From a bacterium (GTDB lineage Bacteria > Chlamydiota > Chlamydiia > Chlamydiales > JAFEGQ01): 11,484 nt of DNA. A program made the position numbers and the translations under genes. Position 1 is the first letter of the stretch, and each line of letters starts with the position of its first letter. The notes beneath the pieces were generated by a model, which saw only the letters and a program-made list of their open reading frames with translations, ran no database searches and was not told the origin of the DNA. The stretch covers positions 1-11,484 of the forward strand of contig JAKBAF010000006.1 in NCBI GenBank assembly GCA_021809305.1. Reading direction: 5' to 3'. Below are positions 4,885-11,484 of this stretch, one piece after another.

Positions 4885-7488
4885 CTAACTCAGATGGCGG
4901 CTGATGACACCAGCGAGCTTCATCATATTGAGGGGGTCGGATGAGCCAAAGAGCGCTTTCAGCTTGGCGTCGGGGCGGATAAGGCGGCGGTCGGAGGGGT
5001 CTTGGAGGTCGTGCGCCTTGATGTAGACCCAGAGCTGCTTGGTGGCTTCGGGGCGTGTGAGGGGTTTATCGCCAACGAGGGCGGCGAGCTCTTTTGAGGG
5101 GGCGTAGGTGGGGCCGGATCTAGCAGCCTTAGGTGTGGCTGCCTTCGTTGCTTTAGCGGCCTTGGCGCCACTTTTAGGAGCTTTTGCGGCTTTTGTGGCT
5201 TTTGTCGCTTTGGGCTCACCCTTCCCTTTGCGGGCCGCTTTTACGTACGGGGTTCTGGGGTGGTTGGGATATTTTGATTCGACATCCTTCAGGTCATTAA
5301 CGATCACATCGCATTCGGGGTAGGTGGAGCAGGAGTAGAAGGTCTTGCCAAACCTCGATCTGCGGGCGGTGAGGGTGCCGGGGCAGCCAATGGCGGGGCA
5401 GGGTGGCAGATCGCCTTGCGCCACGATTAACTCGCCCTTCTTTGGGATGTGGACGGTGCCGCGGCAGGTGGGGTAGTCGATACAGCCGAGGAAGGGGCCG
5501 AAGCGGCCGTGGCGCAGCTTCATCTCTTTGCTGCAGACGGGGCAGGGCTGGTCCCAATCGAAGTCGGGGTTGAAGGCTGCCTTATCGAAGGTCTGCTCTT
5601 CGATGGCGCCTGTGTATTCGCACTCTGGGTAGCCGGCGCAGCCGTAGAAGTAGCGTGACCTCGACCAGATCTTTTGGAGGTTGTGCTTGCCGCACTTGGG
5701 ACAGAGGATATCGGTCTCGATACGGGGGACGTGGGCCTCTTTTTCGGCGGACTCCAGTGTGGGGAGAAAGTCTGCCCAGAACTCTCTGATGACCACTTTC
5801 CACTCTTTTTTGCTCTCTGCAACAAGCTCGAGGGTATCCTCCATCTTGGCCGTGAAGTCGACGTTCATGATGAGGGGGAAGCTCTCCTCGAGGAGGGCGG
5901 CGCAGACGCGGCCGAGCTCAGTTGGCTTGAGGCGCCCCTGCTCTTTAACCGTGAATTCGCGACTTTGAATCTTGTTCATGATGGTGGCGTAGGTGGAGGG
6001 GCGGCCAATTCCTGATTTTTCAAGCTCTTTAACAAGAGAGGCTTCAGAGAAGCGTGGAGGGGGGCGTGTGAAGGACTGCTCAGCATCTATCTTGAGGGGC
6101 TTTAGGGGCTCCCCTTCTGTAAGAGGGGGGAGGGTCTTGGAGCCGCCATCGCCCTCCTCCTCATCGGAGCGCTCTTCGTAGAGGGCTAGAAAGCCGTCGA
6201 ATTTTAGCGTCGATCCGGTAGCGCGAAGGAGAAGGCCATCGCCCGCTGTGATATCTGCTGAGACGGTATCATAGATGGCGGAGGCCATCTGCGAGGCCAT
6301 AAAGCGCTTCCAGATCAAGGTGTAGAGCTGCTGCTGCTCTTTGGAGAGGAAGGGGCGCACCTTTTCAGGTGGGTGGTTCAGATTGGTAGGGCGTATCGCC
6401 TCGTGGGCCTCTTGAGCGCTCTTCTTGCTGGAATAGAGGCGGGCTTTCTCAGGGAGGTAGTCGTCGCCAAATTGCGCTTTGATCCTGCTGCGCACGGCAC
6501 CAATGGCCTCGGGGGCAACTTGGACGGAGTCGGTACGCATGTAGGTGATAAGCCCTTCGGCGCCCTCCTCACCCATGTCGATCCCCTCGTAGAGCTTCTG
6601 AGCGACAGACATCGTGCGTGTAGCGGAGAATCCGTAGTGGCGTGACGCCTCTTGCTGGAGTGTGGAGGTGATAAAGGGGGCCTCTGGATGGCGCTTCTTC
6701 TCCTTGCGCTCAACACGGGTGATGCTAAATTCGCCTTTTTTGAGACGGCTCTTTAATCGGTCGGCTGTGGCGGCATCGGGGATGAGGGCGACCTCTTTCC
6801 CCTCTTGCGACTCCTTTTCAACGCGCTTGCCATCGATGGAGTGGAGGAAGGCTTTAAAGGATTTTTCATCGTCTTCTTTTTTGAGGGTGACGATGAGATT
6901 CCAGTATTCAACAGGCTTGAAGGCCTCAATCTCCTTTTCGCGATCGACAACAAGTTTTAGGGCGACCGACTGGACGCGCCCTGCAGAGACGGAGACGCCC
7001 GTGCGGCGGCCGCCGAGGACGCGCCTTGCGAGAATGGGGGAGATTTTATAGCCGACAATGCGATCGAGGAGGCGCCTTGCTTGCTGGGCATCAACAAGTG
7101 CGTAGTTAATCGATTCTGGGTGCTCGAGCGCTTTAATAACGGCATCTTTGGTGATGGAGTGGAAGGCGGCTCGCTTGATGACGGTTCCCTTGGGAAGGAT
7201 CTCTGCGATGTGCCAGGCGATAGCCTCACCTTCGCGGTCGGGGTCGGGGGAGAGGTAGACAACGTCGCACTTAGCTGCGGCGCGCTGGAGCGCCTCGATG
7301 ACCTTCTCCTTGGAGGGGAGTGTCGCGTATTGCGGCTCAAAATCGTTTTCGATATCGATGCCGAACTCCTTTTCGGGCAGGTCGCGAATGTGGCCAATCG
7401 ATGACTCGAAGAGGAAGTCATTCCCTAGAAACTTTCTTAGTGTTTTGATCTTCGCCGGTGATTCGACGATGATTAAGGCCTTACCCAT
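4885..7488 (-). CDS. topA: DNA topoisomerase I with C-terminal SWIB domain
   Basis: TopA relaxes negative supercoils by passing one strand through a transient single-strand break. The 867-residue protein starts MGKALIIVESPAKIKT (TOPRIM, Glu9) and has the acidic DPDREGE triad (Asp82, Asp84, Glu86). The active-site Tyr is Tyr316 in GLITYMRTDS, which forms the covalent link to DNA. Three topoisomerase zinc-finger modules follow (Cys 596/599/617/623, 649/652/669/675 and 697/702/720/726). Residues about 752-790 are a Lys/Ala/Thr-rich linker like a histone H1 tail (repeats of the KATKA type). About 793-867 is a SWIB domain, a fold found in eukaryotic chromatin-remodelling subunits. The TopA-SWIB fusion is a known chlamydial feature and supports the taxonomic call. 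ATG 7488 overlaps the dprA stop by 8 bases, so translation is probably coupled to dprA. Confidence 0.97.
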   Translation of the reverse strand: MGKALIIVESPAKIKTLRKFLGNDFLFESSIGHIRDLPEKEFGIDIENDFEPQYATLPSKEKVIEALQRAAAKCDVVYLSPDPDREGEAIAWHIAEILPKGTVIKRAAFHSITKDAVIKALEHPESINYALVDAQQARRLLDRIVGYKISPILARRVLGGRRTGVSVSAGRVQSVALKLVVDREKEIEAFKPVEYWNLIVTLKKEDDEKSFKAFLHSIDGKRVEKESQEGKEVALIPDAATADRLKSRLKKGEFSITRVERKEKKRHPEAPFITSTLQQEASRHYGFSATRTMSVAQKLYEGIDMGEEGAEGLITYMRTDSVQVAPEAIGAVRSRIKAQFGDDYLPEKARLYSSKKSAQEAHEAIRPTNLNHPPEKVRPFLSKEQQQLYTLIWKRFMASQMASAIYDTVSADITAGDGLLLRATGSTLKFDGFLALYEERSDEEEGDGGSKTLPPLTEGEPLKPLKIDAEQSFTRPPPRFSEASLVKELEKSGIGRPSTYATIMNKIQSREFTVKEQGRLKPTELGRVCAALLEESFPLIMNVDFTAKMEDTLELVAESKKEWKVVIREFWADFLPTLESAEKEAHVPRIETDILCPKCGKHNLQKIWSRSRYFYGCAGYPECEYTGAIEEQTFDKAAFNPDFDWDQPCPVCSKEMKLRHGRFGPFLGCIDYPTCRGTVHIPKKGELIVAQGDLPPCPAIGCPGTLTARRSRFGKTFYSCSTYPECDVIVNDLKDVESKYPNHPRTPYVKAARKGKGEPKATKATKAAKAPKSGAKAAKATKAATPKAARSGPTYAPSKELAALVGDKPLTRPEATKQLWVYIKAHDLQDPSDRRLIRPDAKLKALFGSSDPLNMMKLAGVISRHLS

Positions 7489-8605
7489 GAATGGTCACCG
7501 ACTTTTTATATAGTTTTCCAGGGTGCTCTTTTACGACTTTTTTAAGTACTAAGCCCATAAGAAGTACATTTACAGCACGAACGTTCATTCCGCTCATAAG
7601 GGAGATCTCATCGATGGAGAGCTCTTCGCTCTTCATTCGCTTTAGGAGATCTCTCTCTTCGGCGGTGAGCTCTGTGACTTGGGCTTTGGGCGAGGCTCTG
7701 CCGCTTATCCCAAAGTGGGCGGCGATCTCTCTGCCGCTCTCAACGAGTTTTGCGCTTCCCTCTTTGATGAGCTGATGGTTTCCCTCAAAGGAGCCGCCAT
7801 CAATTCTTCCCGGTATCGCAAAAAGTGGCAAGCCAAGGCCTTGGCAGAGGCGCATGGTGATCATAGCGCCGCTATTTATTGGCGCCTCGATGAGGAGTAT
7901 GCCAATTGATAGGCCAGCAACGATGCGATTGCGTCGGGGAAAGTTCTTAGGCTCTGGTGGTGTTCGCATCGGAAGTTCGCTGATGAGGGCGCCTCTCTTA
8001 CGGATCTCGCTTGCAAGCGATTCGTTCTCTCTTGGATAGATGGAGGCTAAACCCGACCCTATTACGGCGGCCGTCTGGCCCGCCTTAAGCGCTGCTCGAT
8101 GAGCAAAGGTGTCAATTCCTCGCGCAAGGCCGCTAATAATTGTGAAGCCGAGGTCGGAGAGGTCGCTTGATAGCTTCTCTGCCATCTCTTGGCCGTAAAG
8201 ACTGCAGTTGCGTGTCCCAACGATGGCAAAGGGGAGCTGCTCGCAGCAGCTGATGGCTCCTTGAGCGTAGAGAAGAGATGGGGGGTCCTCTACCTTTAGG
8301 AGTCGCTCAGGATAGCGCTTGTCCCAGAAGGGGATTAGCTCGACATCACGGGCTGCAGCGCAGCGCATGTCTTCTTCCCACCCTCTCGCCTTGCGCACCT
8401 CTACAAGCGAGCGTGCAAGGGAGGGGCCAAAGCCTGGGAGCTCCTGGAGGCTCTTTTCGCTTAAATTGAGCGCAGCCGTAACGGAACCTGCGGCCTCGAT
8501 TAGCACTCGAGCGCGTTTGGGGCCGATTCCTGGTACATGCGTGAGAGCAAGCAGCGCTTCGATCTCTTCCACAGCACTCTCTCCATTCCTACAAAGGCGA
8601 TCCAC
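7481..8605 (-). CDS. dprA: DNA processing protein DprA (Smf)
   Basis: DprA binds incoming single-stranded DNA during natural transformation and loads RecA; a housekeeping role is possible in organisms without evident competence. The 374-residue protein has helix-hairpin-helix motifs near the N terminus (VPGIGPKRA at 24-32 and LPGFGPSLA at 56-64). The Rossmann-like DprA core follows, with AIVGTRNCSLYG (127-138), ISGLARGIDTFAH (157-169), NFPRRNRIVAGLS (221-233), SGAMIT (245-250) and IPGRIDG (264-270). A winged-helix tail of the DML1 type runs from about 310. The start is GTG at 8605, preceded by GAGGG about 5 bases away and by an in-frame stop a few codons upstream, which fixes the N terminus. 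topA follows with an 8-base overlap. I found no convincing promoter in the 189 bases shared with the divergent gene. Confidence 0.95.
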   Translation of the reverse strand: MDRLCRNGESAVEEIEALLALTHVPGIGPKRARVLIEAAGSVTAALNLSEKSLQELPGFGPSLARSLVEVRKARGWEEDMRCAAARDVELIPFWDKRYPERLLKVEDPPSLLYAQGAISCCEQLPFAIVGTRNCSLYGQEMAEKLSSDLSDLGFTIISGLARGIDTFAHRAALKAGQTAAVIGSGLASIYPRENESLASEIRKRGALISELPMRTPPEPKNFPRRNRIVAGLSIGILLIEAPINSGAMITMRLCQGLGLPLFAIPGRIDGGSFEGNHQLIKEGSAKLVESGREIAAHFGISGRASPKAQVTELTAEERDLLKRMKSEELSIDEISLMSGMNVRAVNVLLMGLVLKKVVKEHPGKLYKKSVTIHG

Positions 8606-8732
8606 GCTAACCCTCTATCAAGAAAAAATCAAGCTCCAACCAAATGTCACAAGTCCTGTTTATGGCAGCAATAGTATTATTCTTTGTTTTAATACAAGAT
8701 GACCGTAGATAGCGGCTCGTTTTTTCATGCGT

Positions 8733-8752
8733 AGTTTTCCATCCGGAAAACT
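8733..8752. repeat. Perfect inverted repeat in the dprA divergent intergenic region
   Basis: AGTTTTCC (8733-8740) and GGAAAACT (8745-8752) form a perfect 8-base dyad around ATCC. It lies 42 bases before ATG 8795 and about 130 bases upstream of the dprA start. It could be an operator bound by a dimeric regulator or a short transcript hairpin. There is no T run, so a terminator is unlikely. Confidence 0.5.
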
Positions 8753-8781
8753 CGCACATCGCGTACTCTACCCATCTAATA

Positions 8782-8786
8782 GAGGG
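8782..8786 (+). promoter_or_regulatory. Ribosome binding site that sets the start of the HEXXH gene
   Basis: GAGGG lies 8 bases before ATG 8795, an ideal distance. An in-frame TTG at 8789 would leave only 2 bases, so ATG 8795 is the likely start. Confidence 0.65.
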
Positions 8787-8794
8787 TTTTGAAA

Positions 8795-9673
8795 ATGGCG
8801 ACAGATGGGCAGCTACTTGAGTGGAACCGAAGGGGGCTTATTCCGGCACCTGGGGAAGATGCAGAGACCTTTGGTCGGCGATTGGAGCTGCTTGTAAATG
8901 GAGAGAAGCAGTTTAGGGAGATCTTGCAGGCGCAGAGAGGTGAGAGGGCAGATCTTGGTCAATTTAAGGAGGCGCTCGAGCGTTGTGGCGCCCTCTGGGG
9001 CATCTGGCCCGATTGGGCCTTCCTCTTCTACTCGAAGGTTGGCCTCTCCTTTTGGCATGCTGGGGCAACGCTTATCTGGCAGGAGGAGGGGCTATCACTC
9101 CCGGCAATCCAGCTCCACCCGGTCTTTGCACGCCAAGAGCGCTACTTGGGGATGTATGATCGCGAAGAGCTTGTGGTTCATGAGCTCGTGCACGCAGGTC
9201 GCGCCGCCTTTAATGAGCATCGCTTCGAGGAGTTTTTTGCCTACAAGGGGTCAACAATTGTCGCTCGTCGCTTTTTAGGTCCTGTCCTCCACTCAGCTTG
9301 GGAGGCGTGGCTCTACTTAGCAAGTTGGGTCGTCCCCTTTGTGATTGAGTATTTTGTGGTAGCGCTTGGAAGTGAGCGGTTGTGGCGATGGGGGCTGCTC
9401 TCCTACCTCTTTCCGGTGGGCATCACCCTCTTTGCATTGGGAAGGCTTATCTGGCGTCATCGAACGTTTAGGAGAGCTCTCTCCTCCCTCCAGACCCTCT
9501 TTCATGAGGAGCAGAGGGCGCGGTTTGTCCTCTATCGCTTAAGAGATAAGGAGATCCGACGCTTCTCTAAAATGACCCCTCAGCAGGTCTACGCCTATGC
9601 TAAGCGGGAGAGGACGAGGTCGCTTCGATGGAAGGTGATCTGGCTTGCCTACTTTGAGAGGCTGCGTCCCTGA
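8795..9673 (+). CDS. Membrane protein with HEXXH metal-binding motif, putative metalloprotease
   Basis: This 292-residue protein has HELVH at 129-133 inside LVVHELVHAGRAAFNEHR, followed by Glu145/Glu146 in FEEFFAY. A HEXXH followed 12-13 residues later by a Glu is compatible with a gluzincin-type zinc site (two His and one Glu), with Glu130 as the catalytic base. Two membrane segments follow at about 170-191 and 199-220, the second leading into a basic RHRTFRRALS stretch, so this loop is probably cytoplasmic. The N-terminal 120 residues are soluble and Trp-rich (WPDWAFLFY, LSFWHAG). The C-terminal 70 residues are Arg-rich and helical. I cannot name the family. It may be a membrane-anchored peptidase acting in the cytoplasm or at the membrane; a structural metal site without protease activity is also possible. 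The last 25 bases overlap the tail of the convergent 197-residue gene. Confidence 0.85.
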   Translation: MATDGQLLEWNRRGLIPAPGEDAETFGRRLELLVNGEKQFREILQAQRGERADLGQFKEALERCGALWGIWPDWAFLFYSKVGLSFWHAGATLIWQEEGLSLPAIQLHPVFARQERYLGMYDREELVVHELVHAGRAAFNEHRFEEFFAYKGSTIVARRFLGPVLHSAWEAWLYLASWVVPFVIEYFVVALGSERLWRWGLLSYLFPVGITLFALGRLIWRHRTFRRALSSLQTLFHEEQRARFVLYRLRDKEIRRFSKMTPQQVYAYAKRERTRSLRWKVIWLAYFERLRP

Positions 9674-10242
9674 AGCTTCTCGCACGCGATCTTCAGCTTG
9701 ATAAGGCCAAGTAGCGCTCCAGTTGCACTTCTTTTCAATGGGCCTTTATCCATGTGTTGGATGAAGGTCTCCTTCTCCCGAACATAAATTCCGGCCTCTT
9801 CCAAGCGCTCCTGGAGTTGGGCCTTTTCGCATTCCAGAGCTTTCGCGCTAATCTCTACGTTTTTCTTGTGGTCCGTGCTAAAAAGATAGATGGAGGCTTG
9901 TGTTGGGAGGAGGCCGACCACCACTGCCGCGGTTTTGGATAATATAATGGCCATTAGCGCATTTACAGCGGCCACTCGATTCTTAGGTTGTCTGACCCAC
10001 TGTTGAATGCCCCAAGTCGCAATCCCGGCTGCTGCTATGAATCCAATTACCCCGACCATCCCCAGCAAGGTGGCTTCCACTTTGTAGGAGCCATGGTTAA
10101 CCATTTGCTTGTTTACATAAATAGATCTTTTTAAGTCGGTGATACGTGAGGCGCATGAGCGAATCGCGGATGTTTTAGTTTGAGTGTCCTGGACTAGAAC
10201 GTCTACCTGTGCTTGTACTGCGATATCTACTGTCTTTTCCAC
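9649..10242 (-). CDS. Inc-like protein with paired membrane segments and coiled-coil tail
   Basis: I do not recognise a named family. The 197-residue protein has a polar N terminus (about 1-52). Two long hydrophobic segments follow, about 55-79 (LLGMVGVIGFIAAAGIATWGI) and about 90-121 (AAVNALMAIILSK, then AAVVVGLLP), split by a short loop QQWVRQPKNR. This bilobed layout is typical of chlamydial Inc proteins. After it, a charged helical stretch of about 127-160 (AKALECEKAQLQERLEEA) is a likely coiled coil, of the kind Inc proteins use to bind host SNAREs or each other. The start is GTG 10242, with AGAGG six bases upstream and an AT-rich promoter before it. The final codons overlap the convergent HEXXH gene by 25 bases. 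Export and vacuolar location are inferred from layout; a generic bacterial membrane protein remains possible. Confidence 0.75.
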   Translation of the reverse strand: MEKTVDIAVQAQVDVLVQDTQTKTSAIRSCASRITDLKRSIYVNKQMVNHGSYKVEATLLGMVGVIGFIAAAGIATWGIQQWVRQPKNRVAAVNALMAIILSKTAAVVVGLLPTQASIYLFSTDHKKNVEISAKALECEKAQLQERLEEAGIYVREKETFIQHMDKGPLKRSATGALLGLIKLKIACEKLQGRSLSK

Positions 10243-10274
10243 AACAACCTCTCGATTTAATTTATTGCAATTGT

Positions 10275-10280
10275 ATTATA
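10275..10280 (-). promoter_or_regulatory. -10 box of the 197-residue Inc-like gene
   Basis: On the - strand this reads TATAAT, a perfect -10 box, in an AT-rich stretch 33 bases before GTG 10242. The transcript would start near 10268. No good -35 hexamer sits at the right distance, so an extended or weak upstream element is likely. Confidence 0.6.
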
Positions 10281-10386
10281 ATTAAAACAATTTTGCAAGA
10301 TTTAAAATCAATAGATCTGTCCAGTTATAGTTCTTATTGATATAGACCCCTTATCTCCTTGACCGACAGAAAAATGCTGGCCAATA

Positions 10387-10435
10387 GGGGCTGCCCTCAT
10401 AAACCGCGGCAGCGGTGGGAGTGCTGGGTAGCCCC
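10387..10435. repeat. Nested hairpin with 10-pair outer stem
   Basis: GGGGCTGCCC (10387-10396) pairs with GGGTAGCCCC (10426-10435), with one G-U pair when transcribed. Inside it ACCGC (10403-10407) pairs with GCGGT (10412-10416). On the + strand the outer stem is followed by GTTTT, so it resembles a weak terminator, but no + strand gene ends nearby. A small structured RNA or a repeat remnant is possible. Confidence 0.5.
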
Positions 10436-10437
10436 GT

Positions 10438-10669
10438 TTTAGGCTGTGCGACCTGTGCCAAATTAGTGCAAAAACGGCCGGAATTCTTCATATCATCTAC
10501 CAGTCCAGCACCCCACTTCGGGGGTGCAAATTTTTCTTTGCATGCACCCCGGGTTACGCTTCGCTCACCCGGGGTTTAGGTAGACAAGAATCGCACCCCC
10601 GAAGTGGGGTGCCGCAGACTTAGAATTGGATGAATTCCTCAGGGGAGCACGGGCACAAATTGCACAGCT
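10438..10669. mobile_element. MITE-like palindromic repeat element
   Basis: The core has a perfect 20-base inverted repeat, GCACCCCACTTCGGGGGTGC at 10508-10527 and its complement at 10593-10612. It encloses a second stem, ACCCCGGGT (10546-10554) with ACCCGGGGT (10567-10575). The symmetry extends outward: GCTGTGCGACCTGTGCC (10444-10460) on the left is mirrored at 14 of 17 positions by GCTGTGCAATTTGTGCC read on the - strand near 10652-10668, and both arms carry GGAATTC closer in. The nine bases TAGCCCCGT occur directly at 10429-10437 and 10670-10678, placed as a target-site duplication would be. There is no coding capacity, so it would be non-autonomous. A large terminator-like palindrome of uvrD is the main alternative. 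Confidence 0.55.
10508..10527 (+). repeat. Left copy of the 20-base inverted repeat, itself a hairpin
   Basis: GCACCCC and GGGGTGC pair within this arm around ACTTCG. On the + strand it is followed by AAATTTTTCTTTG, the layout of an intrinsic terminator. The same 20 bases occur inverted at 10593-10612 without a T run. Confidence 0.7.
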
Positions 10670-10690
10670 TAGCCCCGTGTGCAGTCCTAC

Positions 10691-11484
10691 TTACGCCCTT
10701 GAGAGGCGAGCGTACTTGGCGACGATGGTCTTGAGAGAGCGATCTTTTTGGAAGAGTATCTTGTAGATTAGGCCCATAGACCCTTCGTAGGCCTCCTGTA
10801 TCTCCCCCTGGCCAAACTCGTTGTGTAGGATGGCATCGCCTGGGTTGAAGCGCTCGTGGGTGGGCTCGCTGGGTTCGATTTTTTTGACAGAGGGTGACCT
10901 AAATTGGCGCCTCCTAGCAGGCTTTACAGAGACGATATACTGCTGGGGAATCTCCTTTAGAAAGCGGCTTGGACGGGTGATCTGGGGTTGGCCCCAGAGG
11001 AAGCGGGAGCGGCTTAAGGTGAGGGTGAGAAGCTCCTTGGCCCTCGTCATCCCAACGTAGCAGAGGCGGCGCTCCTCTTCGATCTTCTCTTGGCTACCTG
11101 CAGAGTTCATATGGGGAAAGAGCCCCTCCTCAAGGCCGACAAGAAAGACGATATTGAACTCAAGCCCCTTAGCGTGGTGGAGGGTCATCAGGCGAACCCT
11201 CTTATCCTCGCCCGTCTCATCGAGTGTCGACTTGAGGGAGAGCTCTTCTAGGAAGGCGCACAAGGTTGGTTCTTCAACGGCCATCTCCCATTCGGCAGCC
11301 TTAGAGACGAGCTCTTCTAGGTTCTCCTTGCGATCCTGGAAGCTCTCCTCATCTTCTGTTTTGAGATAGCCAAGATATCCTGATTCGTGGATGGCAGCAG
11401 AGACGATTTTGAAGAGGGGCTCCCCTTCGGCCTTTAAGGCGCGCAGCCGGTTGATGAAGCCGATGTACTCTTGCAGACCAGCAA
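10691..11484 (-). CDS. uvrD: ATP-dependent DNA helicase UvrD/PcrA, C-terminal part (5' end outside window)
   Basis: The frame is open from the right edge (about 263 residues here) to TAA at 10691-10693. UvrD/PcrA is a 3'-5' superfamily 1 helicase that removes the excised oligonucleotide and UvrC in excision repair and acts in other repair steps. Visible are the 2B/2A region beginning AGLQEYIGFINRLRALKAEG, motif V as LMTLHHAKGLEF followed by FLVGLEEGLFPH, and motif VI as EEERRLCYVGMTRAKELL. A Tudor-like C-terminal domain (PGDAILHNEFGQGEI) of the PcrA type, which contacts RNA polymerase in some bacteria, ends the chain. Walker A and motifs Ia to about III lie outside the window. An ATG at 11284 is internal: coding similarity continues upstream of it to the edge. 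The MITE-like palindrome begins about 20 bases after the stop. Confidence 0.95.
   Translation of the reverse strand, partial: AGLQEYIGFINRLRALKAEGEPLFKIVSAAIHESGYLGYLKTEDEESFQDRKENLEELVSKAAEWEMAVEEPTLCAFLEELSLKSTLDETGEDKRVRLMTLHHAKGLEFNIVFLVGLEEGLFPHMNSAGSQEKIEEERRLCYVGMTRAKELLTLTLSRSRFLWGQPQITRPSRFLKEIPQQYIVSVKPARRRQFRSPSVKKIEPSEPTHERFNPGDAILHNEFGQGEIQEAYEGSMGLIYKILFQKDRSLKTIVAKYARLSRA

Larger units (their letters stand above)
10243..10690. other. Gene-free interval with promoter and palindromic repeats
   Basis: I find no credible protein or tRNA gene in these 448 bases. The left part (10243-10320) is AT-rich and holds the promoter of the Inc-like gene. Positions 10387-10435 form a nested hairpin. 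Positions about 10438-10669 are a large imperfect palindrome with a perfect 20-base inverted repeat. The uvrD stop codon bounds the interval on the right. Confidence 0.8.

Noticed and set aside
5108..5323. + strand Ala-rich reading frame opposite the end of topA
   Set aside because: It is the complement of the Lys/Ala-rich linker of TopA and has no ribosome site.
6957..7421. 154-codon - strand frame rich in Ser and Arg inside topA
   Set aside because: It is a shifted frame within the conserved TOPRIM region of TopA and has no independent support.
8641..8732. Promoter boxes such as TATTAT (8675-8680) between dprA and the HEXXH gene
   Set aside because: No -35 hexamer of reasonable quality lies at 16-18 bases on either strand, so the match is not distinguishable from AT-rich background.
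10243..10690. CRISPR array or tRNA gene in the gene-free interval
   Set aside because: The repeats are inverted rather than regularly spaced direct repeats, and no cloverleaf or anticodon arm can be drawn.

Overview
The window looks chromosomal and comes from a member of the Chlamydiae, most likely one of the amoeba- or protist-associated families outside the genus Chlamydia. Three things point there. DNA topoisomerase I carries a C-terminal SWIB domain behind a Lys/Ala-rich, histone-H1-like linker, an arrangement I know from chlamydiae. The end of tryptophanyl-tRNA synthetase sits directly before uvrB, as in Chlamydia. Two proteins have the paired-hydrophobic-segment layout of chlamydial inclusion-membrane (Inc) proteins, and one has a eukaryotic-type F-box with an ankyrin-like repeat. 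Base composition looks near or slightly above half G+C by eye, which would be high for this phylum; I did not compute it or identify the species.

Layout, left to right. Positions 1-218 are the 3' end of trpS, overlapped by uvrB (205-2193), both on the + strand. Then, on the + strand, comes an accessory block: an F-box/ankyrin-like protein (2208-2900), an 87-residue protein with a perfect ribosome binding site (3024-3287), and a 428-residue Inc-like protein with a proline-rich hinge (3428-4714) that has its own sigma-70-type promoter and a terminator. On the - strand, dprA (7481-8605) overlaps topA (4885-7488), so the two are probably one transcript. A + strand membrane protein with a HEXXH metal-binding motif (8795-9673) overlaps the tail of a convergent Inc-like coiled-coil protein (9649-10242, - strand). 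A gene-free stretch (10243-10690) holds a promoter and a strongly palindromic, MITE-like repeat. The window ends inside uvrD/pcrA (10691 to the right edge, - strand).

How the genes fit together. The core genes handle DNA: UvrB and UvrD act in nucleotide excision repair, DprA protects incoming single-stranded DNA and loads RecA, and TopA relaxes negative supercoils. Between these housekeeping genes lie putative host-interaction genes (F-box/ankyrin and two Inc-like proteins) plus repeat elements. Their roles are inferred from domain layout only.
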